DNA of 35,532 nt. Source: Acidovorax sp. NB1 (GTDB lineage Bacteria > Pseudomonadota > Gammaproteobacteria > Burkholderiales > Burkholderiaceae_C). The stretch covers positions 1 to 35,532 of the forward strand of contig NZ_BJHU01000024.1 in assembly GCF_005405905.1 (NCBI RefSeq). Direction: 5' to 3'. Position numbers and translations under genes: made by a program. Below, in pieces: positions 25,785 to 33,792 of this stretch. Numbering within the stretch: position 1 is the first letter of the stretch; each line of letters opens with the position of its first letter. Under the pieces are notes generated by a model that did no database searches, was not told the DNA's origin, and saw nothing but the letters and a program-made list of their open reading frames with translations.

Positions 25785-27101
25785 ATGCGAATATTGAAAG
25801 CTGTCAGCCTGGTTGTAGCAATCGTCCTAACCGGCTGCGCCACACAGTACGGGCCCAAAACCATGGTGGAAGGCGGGCGATATGCTCGCGCTTATGCAAT
25901 GGTGCATGAGGACGGTCCGTACAAGGGGGATCGTCAATCGCTGGTTCAGCTGATCCAAGAAACAACCAGAACCAAAGGCGGAAATGTCTTCCTCGATTCC
26001 TACAAGGAGAGCATCCAGATCGACACGCCTAAGGACGTTAGGTTTTTTGAAACGCATCTCCGCAATATCAACTTTGCCTACGAAGACAAGCTCATTACGG
26101 CGGGCCAGAGAACTGAACTAGTTGATCTGCTGACTCTGCAGTTCGCCATGCAGGCATTGAAATCCGCCGAGCTACTTCAAAGTCAAAACCTCCTCAGTAC
26201 ACTGAAAATCTCTGCCGACAAGACCGCTTTGGCGGATAGAGCACTGCAAGGGTTGATCGCAATCCAGGGGAAGGAGCTGGAGCAATATTTCCCGATCTTC
26301 AACGCATACAAGTCCGAGAACAACACTGCGGGAATGGACCGTGCAGTGAAGGTCATGCAGCCACTCGTGGATGTACCCACCACCACATTGAAAGGGCAGA
26401 AAGCTGGCTTCTATGCTCTGGAAATCTACGTGCGGTACGTGGAGGTGACTGGAGACCGCTCAATGGACGAGAAAATCTTAGGCCTGTTGGGTGAGACCAA
26501 ACTGAGCAAGGCCAATCTAGAAGTGGTCGAGAAAGTTTTCCCCGACTACTCCAAGGCCCTTATGGCCGCACGGAGCATCAAGGTCGATTTCAAGACCAAT
26601 GGCGACGAGTTCCTGCTTTCCGAGCTGGCAGACGAAGTGCAGAAGGTCAATGAATGGGTCGAAGTAACACCCGACGCTACCAAGAAGATTCTGTTCAATC
26701 GTCTGCGCCTGAACGAGCAGCGCATGCCTCCGACCACCAACACAGAAATCATCCCCGATCCTGACTTCGGAACGCTGCTGATGATCCCTAAGAACGCATC
26801 TGTCCTCATTGACTACACATCCTCTGAATACTCACTTCAGTGGAATTTCACTGTGCAAGATCCGCAGTCGCGCAAGAGCAAGACCTTTTCCGGCAACCGC
26901 AAATTCAAACGCATTGAGTGCCGCAACGCGCGCTATCAGAACGTCTTCGGAGGAGTGGGAGCCCTGTACTCATTCCCCAATGCGCGCACCCAGCAAGCCT
27001 GCGCGGAGGGAGCAGGCGTGGACTTCGATGTTGCACGAGCCAGCGTGCTGCAAGACATAGCGAAGGAAATCAACAACGAGTTCCTTGCAATCACGAAGTA
27101 A
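25785..27101 (+). CDS. Hypothetical lipoprotein
   Basis: A 438-residue protein with a lipoprotein signal peptide: MRILKAVSLVVAIVLTGC, lipobox LTGC with lipidated Cys18. The residue after it is Ala, which predicts sorting to the outer membrane. Residues about 50-270 are helix-rich and repeat-like (possible tetratricopeptide-like or armadillo-like fold). The C-terminal part from about 335 is beta-rich and ends with a two-cysteine segment (IECRNARYQ ... QQACAEGAG). No enzyme motif is seen. It is divergent from the hxs operon, about 390 bases from hxsB, and need not be related to it. The start at 25785 lacks a clear ribosome-binding site, but it gives the correct signal peptide. Confidence 0.85.
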   Translation: MRILKAVSLVVAIVLTGCATQYGPKTMVEGGRYARAYAMVHEDGPYKGDRQSLVQLIQETTRTKGGNVFLDSYKESIQIDTPKDVRFFETHLRNINFAYEDKLITAGQRTELVDLLTLQFAMQALKSAELLQSQNLLSTLKISADKTALADRALQGLIAIQGKELEQYFPIFNAYKSENNTAGMDRAVKVMQPLVDVPTTTLKGQKAGFYALEIYVRYVEVTGDRSMDEKILGLLGETKLSKANLEVVEKVFPDYSKALMAARSIKVDFKTNGDEFLLSELADEVQKVNEWVEVTPDATKKILFNRLRLNEQRMPPTTNTEIIPDPDFGTLLMIPKNASVLIDYTSSEYSLQWNFTVQDPQSRKSKTFSGNRKFKRIECRNARYQNVFGGVGALYSFPNARTQQACAEGAGVDFDVARASVLQDIAKEINNEFLAITK

Positions 27102-27428
27102 TCAATCTTCTTCCAGGCCCTACAGCAGCAACGTCGCAGCCGTGGTGGCTGATCGGGCAGTACGTTATGGCAAGAACGTACGGCTCACCTCAACACTCGG
27201 GTCGATGTAAACGCTGCAGAAGCGACTACAGACTTAAACTGGAGTTGCCTCGCATGCACAATTCGCCCGGGGGTGGAATTACTCCTTTGAGCGGAGACCC
27301 TTATATCTCGACCAGACTTGTGGATGGAATGACATTACCGCTGTCGACGCGTGATTGGAGGGCAGGGTTGGGGCTTGATGTGCTGGTCGATGGGCTGCTT
27401 TGACGCAGTCCTTTCAGGAGGAACTCAC
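27102..27428. other. Gene-free gap before the dual-OB gene
   Basis: About 330 bases without a credible gene. The right end holds AGGAGG at 27416-27421, the ribosome-binding site for GTG 27429. A frame starting at 27351 is in phase with the dual-OB gene but is not needed. Confidence 0.5.
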
Positions 27429-28253
27429 GTGGCATCAGACCACCAACGCATCCTGATTCTGTGCAAGACCTACCCGTCGCCCAGCGCTCGGTATGTTGAA
27501 ACCTCTTGCGTCGCCGGTATGACCGACGACGGGCGTTTAATCCGGCTGTTTCCGGTGCCATTCCGGCTGGTGGAGGACGACCAGCAGTTCAAGAAATGGC
27601 AGTGGATCACAGCCCGGGTTCGCCGCGCGCAGGACGATGCCCGGACCGAGAGTCACCGCGTTTCGGTGGACACGATCGAGGTGGAGGGCGATCCGCTTCC
27701 CACGCGCGACTTCTGGATCACCCGCCGCGAGGCGATTAAGGGCGTACCAGTGTTTGATTCGTTCGATGCGCTGGAGGCTTCACGTCAGGCTAGTGGGACG
27801 ACCCTAGGGCTGGTGCGGCCGAGCCGCTTGCTGGGGCTGGACATCAAGGCCGTGGAATCTTCAGACTGGACCGAGGATGAACTGGCCAAACTGTTGCAGG
27901 AGCAACAGCAGGGCAGCCTGTTCGACGCGGTGGAGGATCAGCGCTCCCTCAAGACGCTCAAGAAACTCCCTTACGACTTCCACTACCGCTACGAATGCCA
28001 GACCTCCGAGGGTGTGAAGACGTTCAAGCACAAGCTGGTGGACTGGGAGGCCGGAGCGCTCTACTGGAACGTGCACCGCCGTGCTGACTGGCAGGAGGCG
28101 ATGCGGCACAAGTTTTTCACCCAGTTCAGCGAGTTGGATGTCATGTTCCTCATGGGTACCATACACCGCTTTCCGGGGCAGTGGTTGATCGTGAGCGTGC
28201 TGTACCCGCCTAAGCTGCCAGAGACGCTGGTGCGTCAGCAAACACTGTTTTAG
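27429..28253 (+). CDS. Dual-OB-like domain protein
   Basis: A 274-residue soluble protein. The N-terminal part ILILCKTYPSPSARYVETSCVAGMTDDGRLIRLFPV is the recognisable core of a small family I associate with a dual oligonucleotide-binding fold. Later stretches, such as YPYDFHYRYEC-like KLPYDFHYRYECQT and GTIHRFPGQWLIVSVLYPP, are also typical. It would bind nucleic acid rather than cut it; no nuclease motif is present. The start is GTG 27429 after AGGAGG at 27416-27421. It converges on the DUF488 gene and their 3' ends overlap by 44 bases. Family naming is from memory of the pattern and is moderately sure. Confidence 0.7.
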   Translation: MASDHQRILILCKTYPSPSARYVETSCVAGMTDDGRLIRLFPVPFRLVEDDQQFKKWQWITARVRRAQDDARTESHRVSVDTIEVEGDPLPTRDFWITRREAIKGVPVFDSFDALEASRQASGTTLGLVRPSRLLGLDIKAVESSDWTEDELAKLLQEQQQGSLFDAVEDQRSLKTLKKLPYDFHYRYECQTSEGVKTFKHKLVDWEAGALYWNVHRRADWQEAMRHKFFTQFSELDVMFLMGTIHRFPGQWLIVSVLYPPKLPETLVRQQTLF

Positions 28254-28692
28254 CCGTCAGGTGGTGCACCGCTGGGCCACCAGCAGCTCGAACAGCGCGG
28301 GCCACGTAGGAGCGGTGGCAGGCAGAAAAATCAGCCTCGAAACAGACCAGGCATGCCCGGTAGTCGCGGGCTGTGGCGGCCAGGTTGCGCACCTCGGTTT
28401 TCACGGTATCCAGATGGGCCAGAAAACCACGGGTGTAGTCAGCCCAGTCGCCATTTTCGCGGTATTTGTCGCGCACGGGCTTGGGGCAACCCAAGGCGGG
28501 CCGATGTTCATAACCGATGCCTGCCGCGGCCAGATGCTCGCGGAATGCACTTTTCGAGAACCCCTTTTTGCGTGAGAGCGGCAGCTCGCGCACGTCCACG
28601 ATCAGGTTCACGCGCGCGTCCTTCAGACGGGAGATGAACCCGTCGATAGTCAAACCTTCGTAGCCGAAGGTGAAAAGCGCGGGAGTGGTCAC
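28210..28692 (-). CDS. DUF488 family protein
   Basis: A 160-residue protein with the DUF488 signatures: FTFGYEGLTIDGFI at the N-terminus, LIVDVRELPLSRKKGFSK (about residues 30-47), RPALGCPK, and the C-terminal cysteine motif CLVCFEADFSACHRS (about 115-129). The biochemical function of DUF488 is not established; the cysteines and conserved Arg/His suggest catalysis or metal binding. It is convergent with the dual-OB gene and overlaps it at the 3' ends. The pairing with an OB-fold protein suggests a role on nucleic acid, possibly defence or repair, by inference only. Confidence 0.88.
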   Translation of the reverse strand: MTTPALFTFGYEGLTIDGFISRLKDARVNLIVDVRELPLSRKKGFSKSAFREHLAAAGIGYEHRPALGCPKPVRDKYRENGDWADYTRGFLAHLDTVKTEVRNLAATARDYRACLVCFEADFSACHRSYVARAVRAAGGPAVHHLTAKTVFADAPASLAA

Positions 28693-29069
28693 TGGTAGTC
28701 GAGGGTTGGAGCATCACCGAAGAATGGTGCGGGACAATTGTCTCACGCGAGCTTTGACTAGGTGTGCCGCAGTACACGATTCAGCGGTAGAGCCGAGACT
28801 GCCGGGAAGCAGTCATTCGTCGACGCCCGCTCCATAGCCGAGAGCAGGCGCCTGCCGCCGCCCTACTGACCGACCGCAACCGCTGCAGAACAGACCTCAG
28901 GCGTGGCGGCTTCAGGCTGTATGCCGCCATTCAATTCTGTCAGCACAGATGTCTGCTGCCGCCAGCACCAGCCATTCGACTGATCAAATGAAGGGTGCAT
29001 TGCACCATCTAGGACCGGCCATCGAGCGAATCTTCTGCTCCTGGGTAGTTGACCATGACCTTAGATAGG
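28693..29069. other. Gene-free gap upstream of the DUF488 gene
   Basis: About 380 bases between two minus-strand genes. It should contain the promoter of the DUF488 gene near 28700-28760. The part 28760-29040 shows no gene; it contains copy 2 of the dispersed word. Confidence 0.5.
28872..28891 (+). repeat. Copy 2 of a short dispersed word
   Basis: GACCGCAACCGCTGCAGAAC, one mismatch from the copy at 4719-4738. It lies in gene-free DNA. A shorter 12-base match (GCAACCGCTGCA) also occurs at 19892-19903, which is not significant alone. Confidence 0.3.
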
Positions 29070-30374
29070 TCAACGGCAACGCTCGTCATCTTCGGGCAGC
29101 CCTGTCGACTCGTCTCGGACATTGGCCTTTATGAACCCGAACCAATACTCTAGTGAATGCATTTCAATCAAGTGGTACTCGCAAATCATGGGAAGCTGCC
29201 GCTCGATCTCGGGGAGCAATGCCTCAATGTAGCCACGCTGCTGATCGCCCCCATCGAGAAGCAAACTCATGTACGAAGGCAAGTATTCAGGGCTCTCGCG
29301 CTTCTCGATACGGTGGGCACGAAACAGCCCGGTCATGAGAGAGGCCCGAACGCTGAGATAGGCCAGGGGCGTAGAAACCTCCTCTCGGCTCTGGGCATTC
29401 TTGCTCGCGACAAGATAGTCGGCTATCCAATTGATGCTCAAGAGCTGGCTTGCCTCGTCACGGATAGCTGGATGAGGATGCCGAGCGTGCGACAACTGCA
29501 GGTTCGCTGGATAGCTGTTGTAGAAGCGCTGGAACATGCACCCCACGGAGCAGAGCAGTAAATAGCACACGTTGAAATTCAGCCTTCCGCTCCGAACAAG
29601 GTACTTCAATGTCTGATCCATGGCGTCAGCATCGGCCATAAGCTCCCGGGCCTGGGCAGCAAGGTCGGGCTCGACGGCTTTTCCTTGAGTTGCTGACGAG
29701 CTGCCCGAACCATTGCGATCGGGTAGAACTGAAGTCGAATCCTCCATCTCAAGGAATCCCAATTCGCTGACCAACGACGCTCCCTTCGAGCGCATCCGAT
29801 AGTGGCCTTGCACTGCGTGCCCCAACTCGTGGAAGAACGTCCAAACGAGCATCAACTCGAACATGATGAACCGGCATCGAACATCGTCAGGCTGTAGCTG
29901 TAGTTCTCTGTCTCTAGCTTCGAGGTTCAACGTGACAAAGGTCTCGCAAACGGGGCGAAACAAGTTTGCGACGTTCGACTCGTGCAGCTCCGGTAGCGGG
30001 CTGGTGAACCTGACGCGGCAATCTCGAAACCGCTCCGTCTCATTGAAATGCACCAGCGTATCCGTCTCTTCATTGAGCCGACGGCAGACGATTGGGTACG
30101 AAAATGCGTCAGCGTAGATATCCGAGATAAGCGACAGCCGAAACTCCATTCGAGGATGGAGCGGGTCGTTGGGATCAATGGCGATGCCCGCGTTGGGCTT
30201 GCCCAACGTGATTTTGAATGTTAACTCGCCGCCACGCGACGCAAAAATTTCGTCATTAGCCCAGTCGACGAGCTCATCAATCAGTTGGCTAGCGAGACCT
30301 TCGACGAAATCCTTATTGATGTACTTCTTTTCTTCCTGAAGGCGAAGAATCTTCAAATCGTCCGTCTGGTTCAT
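29070..30374 (-). CDS. HExxH zinc metallopeptidase-like protein
   Basis: A 434-residue protein without a signal peptide. The zinc-binding motif is HELGHAVQGH (His182, Glu183, His186). A second conserved segment, ARELMADADAMDQ, has Glu244 as the likely third ligand, and SHARHPHPAIRDEA further on resembles the HPxxxxR part of M48-like peptidases. The family is not recognised beyond the gluzincin-type motif. No membrane helix of the HtpX/Ste24 type is evident, so it is probably cytoplasmic. It is divergent from the DUF2441-like gene at 30852, with a 477-base gap. A stand-alone soluble metallopeptidase among defence-like genes could process a partner protein, but none is identified. Confidence 0.78.
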   Translation of the reverse strand: MNQTDDLKILRLQEEKKYINKDFVEGLASQLIDELVDWANDEIFASRGGELTFKITLGKPNAGIAIDPNDPLHPRMEFRLSLISDIYADAFSYPIVCRRLNEETDTLVHFNETERFRDCRVRFTSPLPELHESNVANLFRPVCETFVTLNLEARDRELQLQPDDVRCRFIMFELMLVWTFFHELGHAVQGHYRMRSKGASLVSELGFLEMEDSTSVLPDRNGSGSSSATQGKAVEPDLAAQARELMADADAMDQTLKYLVRSGRLNFNVCYLLLCSVGCMFQRFYNSYPANLQLSHARHPHPAIRDEASQLLSINWIADYLVASKNAQSREEVSTPLAYLSVRASLMTGLFRAHRIEKRESPEYLPSYMSLLLDGGDQQRGYIEALLPEIERQLPMICEYHLIEMHSLEYWFGFIKANVRDESTGLPEDDERCR

Positions 30375-30851
30375 ATGAATAGGTTACTAGCACTGCAACC
30401 CCACCCAAAGTCGAGTTCACAGTCGTTCGTTTTGCGAGATGTGTCGCGCGCGAAAGAATCCAAAGTTTGATTTGAGAGGCTCCAGATAAGAGTCAGCCTA
30501 TCACGGCCCCCGGCTCGGCTTTGCACCGCGTGAAATTTCCCTGAATCGCATTGTCTATCGCTCCTCTATGACCACCACAGTCGCTCAATCAAGACTGAGC
30601 AGATCAAGGTTGAATTGAGTCCAGGGCCGACAGAAACACAGAGACTGTGACGGAGATGCCGCCTGTAGTCACGGGGCGCGGTGTAATGCGAGGGCAGTCA
30701 TCTCGGATGAGGGGCTATAGCTAAATATGGTGACTCCCGGGCTCGCGTCCGCCGGACGTAGAAGGCATCGGGTGAAGACCAGAGAATCTCCGCCACATTG
30801 ATACGATAAGAAATCCGACGAAGCACAAGAAATGATCGCGAGAACGAAAGA
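30375..30851. other. Divergent intergenic region
   Basis: About 475 bases between the divergent metallopeptidase and DUF2441-like genes, more AT-rich than the flanks. It should hold both promoters. No strong -10/-35 pair, operator or RNA gene was recognised. Confidence 0.45.
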
Positions 30852-31436
30852 ATGACTTACTTCCACGTCCTTAGATCGGCGCCAAACACGCGACTTCTCT
30901 CTGTGGGCGACACCGTCCTGACCGCCGAAAAAAAATTCAATCCTTTCTACGAAAGAGTGTGCGACATAAACCATGAGATCCCTGTCGCGAATGAACCCAG
31001 ACGTTTGCTTGAGTTCTTCGGAAGTGAGATCGCGGCCAAATATCCCGGCACAGCGTTGGCCCCCAACGTGAAGGGAATTTTGGAGGGCTACGTGCGATTA
31101 CTACGTGAAATGGAGTTTGAGAACGTAAGGCGAGAGTACTTCGGAAAATTGCCTTCGCGCACACGTTGTATCTGGATTACCGACAGCTTGCCAATGGCGT
31201 TATATTGGATGAAACGCTTGGATAAAGTAAGCCTCTGCCAGATCGTAGAGGTGGAAGTCGAAGGAACGCTACATCGGGCCGATGGCAGGCACCTTGAGTA
31301 CGATTCCTCATCAATTCAAGAATTGCGCGAAGCTGCCGATCGTTACTGGCGGGGCGAACCGCACGACACTCCGGAGCCTGAACTTCTGCTCGAAGGCGGA
31401 ATGCACATCGCCAGAGTCGTGACTGAGTCGTCATGA
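30852..31436 (+). CDS. DUF2441-like protein
   Basis: A 194-residue soluble protein. The N-terminus YFHVLRSAPNTRLLSVGDTV and the middle FENVRREYFGKLPSRTRCIWITDSLPMALYW (about residues 88-118) are the features by which I place it in DUF2441. The layout, a short first strand with a conserved Tyr/His, then an R-x-PSR turn, then W near a helix, is reminiscent of small ADP-ribosyltransferase-type folds, but this is a guess. The start is ATG 30852; only a weak GAAAG-type ribosome-binding site precedes it. It stands alone on the plus strand, divergent from the metallopeptidase. Its base composition is less GC-rich than the catabolic operon, which fits horizontal acquisition. Confidence 0.6.
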   Translation: MTYFHVLRSAPNTRLLSVGDTVLTAEKKFNPFYERVCDINHEIPVANEPRRLLEFFGSEIAAKYPGTALAPNVKGILEGYVRLLREMEFENVRREYFGKLPSRTRCIWITDSLPMALYWMKRLDKVSLCQIVEVEVEGTLHRADGRHLEYDSSSIQELREAADRYWRGEPHDTPEPELLLEGGMHIARVVTESS

Positions 31437-32031
31437 CCAGCGGATGCTGCCAGCAATGCATCGCAAGAACATTGCAGAAGATTACACGAACGAGTAGCTG
31501 CACATCCTAGTGGTGGGCCGCGTCGATTCATTCAGCTATCGTCGGCGGCGATCGCGCCTACGCTGCCGACAGGACACTCCCTGTGCTGCTAGTGCACTCA
31601 CTCACAGGTCCTGGATGGTCCTAGGCAAGACTACGTCCGCAAGAAGGCAAATGATACGAACCATTGAACAGATCCGCCATTCGCCAACCACGCAGCCTTG
31701 GCCAATTCAAGGACAGGTCTGTGGCTGAAACGGGGAGTTGTCATCGTTTTGGGTGTGAGACTGTTATTGCTGCAAAACATCCCTCTGTCGCGGCAGTTGT
31801 GGCTGGGTACGGTCGTTCGCCGTTCTAAAGCGAATGTCAGCGGCTGCCGGAACCGGTCATTGACCTTCCTTGTGCGAAGCGATTCCCCTTGCCGCCGACA
31901 ACTCTCAGTCGGAATCTGTAGCCAGCCCGGTCGGTTAAAGGGGGAATGACCTTGGTCTTCGTGCAAAACTCCGTCACCAATCGTCCTACGTCAGAGCGCC
32001 ACGCGCCAGTCCGACTGACTAGGAGTTTTCC
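31437..32031. other. Gene-free stretch before the Gabija-like genes
   Basis: About 595 bases. Frames of 72-111 codons exist on both strands (for example 31631-31966 minus), but none has a ribosome-binding site or family resemblance. No terminator hairpin of good quality was found behind the helicase gene. Confidence 0.45.
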
Positions 32032-33792
32032 TTAGAGCTTGTGCCCCTTGAGCAGGGGGCATTGCGGCCAAAGCGGATCGAGGATGAGCGTGTGGACTTT
32101 TGCTCGTGTGATGCCGACTCGGAGCACACGTCGGCTCTTGGAATACGGGGCAGGGTCGCCTCGCCAAACAAAAGATGATTCGACGGCGGGGCCGGTCCGA
32201 CGAGCTTCGCGGACGAGGATGACTCCGTCGAACTGCTTGCCCTTGGCCTTGTGGAAGTTCATGACTTGCAATCCCATCGACGGCTCCACGCCGTCGAGGA
32301 TTTGCTCCTGTGCGAGAGCCAAGTCGAGGGCGGTGCGGGCGTTGGTGTAGGCGCCGTCGCGAAGCCATTCTTCAGAGAGGGCAGCCGAGATGCGATGTCC
32401 CCGACGGAACGCGACCAAGAAGTCCAACTGCGCAGCGACCCGCCCAAGTTCGTCTTGATTGGTCGCTCGCAGCTCATGTTTGATCGTGAGCCAGTCCTCG
32501 GAGGGATCGCCGCTGAAATCGTTGACTGCCAAGCCTGAAATCAGGCTGCGCAGCGCGTTGGCGATGTTGATGTTCAGGGCCTTGCCACCCTTGATTTTGT
32601 TGGCCTGCTCCAAGAGTTTGGCGACTTCCTTCCGACCCTGTCCCGTCGCGCGCCTCGCTGCGGCGATCATTTCCATGCTAGTGGCGACATCGGCCTCCAG
32701 TTGGGTGAGATCCTTGGGCTCCAGCAGAAAGGCCGCGAAACGAGCTGACAGCAGCGCTTCGGCCTCGTCGAACAGTAGCTTGTGCCGAACCGGCTTCCCG
32801 ACATTGGCCCCCAACGCGTTGAGGGCATTGGACATCTTCAAAGCACTGCGGTTGTTGGTGACCAGTATCGCGATCGTCTCTACCTTCTTGTCGCTCTGAG
32901 CCCGAATTGATTTCAAGAGCTCCCCGAGGGCTCGGCGCAGCAGATGATTCCAGTTCGGCGGTGGCTTCTCGGGGCGGTAGGCAAGGGCGGATACGCCCTT
33001 GTAGGGCGCGCCGCGCGGCTTGGCCGTCAGGATGTCATTGCCGAATGCCAAGATTTCGGAGTCCGGGCTGCGGTGGTTCTGCGTCCCAAGGTCGATTTCG
33101 TGCGGCTTCAACGTTGCCCGGATGGCGATCACGCGCTCCGGACCGACGCCTGGCAGGTAGTCGAAGATTTGCTGCTCGAGGTCTGCCAGGCAGAGCACCT
33201 GCGTGTGTGGCGCGAGCATCTGGATGCACTGCCACGCGTATTGGCCGGTGTCCTGGGCCTCGTCCACGATGATGATGGGATGCCGATGGGCGATCGACGC
33301 CAAAAGATGCGAGCAGCGGGCCAACAGAGCTGTCGCATTGGGCGCGAACAGATCGAACGCGATCCGCCCCTCTTCTCGAAACAGCCGCTCGCGCTCGACG
33401 AGCCACTCGTCCCAGCCTTCGTCTTCGTCGCCGAGGCCGCCCGACAGGGCCTTCTCGTCGTGTGGCAGCAAGATCGAGAGCCTATGCGGAGCCCCAAGCA
33501 GGTAGGCGTGGGCTTTGAGGATGTCCCAGAAGAACGAATGAAACGTCTGGATGGAGAGCTGCTCCTGTTCGGCTTTGGTGGCTTCGAGCTTGGCGGCATC
33601 GAAGATGCGTGCCACTGCCGCCCGCGAGAAGCTCAGGAACAAGGCCGACTGACCCGGAAGCATGCCGTCGCGAATCCGCTTGACCGCCTTGCGCAGCGCG
33701 AGTGTCGTCTTGCCGCTGCCGGGGCCGCCGATGACCAAGACATGGCCCTCGCAAGCCATGACGCTTTCGCGCAGCTTGCAAGGCTCGTTCAT
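32032..33792 (-). CDS. UvrD/Rep-type helicase, GajB-like
   Basis: A 586-residue superfamily 1 helicase with all main motifs in order: Walker A GGPGSGKTT (residues 22-30), FLSFSRAAVARI (Ia), IQTFHSFF, IIIVDEAQD (II, 173-181), LADLEQQIFDYLPG (III), LGTQNHRSPD (IV), VMNFHKAKGKQFDGVIL (V) and LRVGITRAKVHTLIL (VI). ATG 33792 overlaps the TGA of the OLD-family gene (ATGA), showing coupling; the longer frame to 33924 lies within that gene. A GajA-type nuclease followed by a UvrD-type helicase is the Gabija anti-phage arrangement, in which the helicase senses nucleotide or DNA and works with the nuclease. Gabija is inferred from gene pairing and domain type. Confidence 0.88.
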   Translation of the reverse strand: MNEPCKLRESVMACEGHVLVIGGPGSGKTTLALRKAVKRIRDGMLPGQSALFLSFSRAAVARIFDAAKLEATKAEQEQLSIQTFHSFFWDILKAHAYLLGAPHRLSILLPHDEKALSGGLGDEDEGWDEWLVERERLFREEGRIAFDLFAPNATALLARCSHLLASIAHRHPIIIVDEAQDTGQYAWQCIQMLAPHTQVLCLADLEQQIFDYLPGVGPERVIAIRATLKPHEIDLGTQNHRSPDSEILAFGNDILTAKPRGAPYKGVSALAYRPEKPPPNWNHLLRRALGELLKSIRAQSDKKVETIAILVTNNRSALKMSNALNALGANVGKPVRHKLLFDEAEALLSARFAAFLLEPKDLTQLEADVATSMEMIAAARRATGQGRKEVAKLLEQANKIKGGKALNINIANALRSLISGLAVNDFSGDPSEDWLTIKHELRATNQDELGRVAAQLDFLVAFRRGHRISAALSEEWLRDGAYTNARTALDLALAQEQILDGVEPSMGLQVMNFHKAKGKQFDGVILVREARRTGPAVESSFVWRGDPAPYSKSRRVLRVGITRAKVHTLILDPLWPQCPLLKGHKL

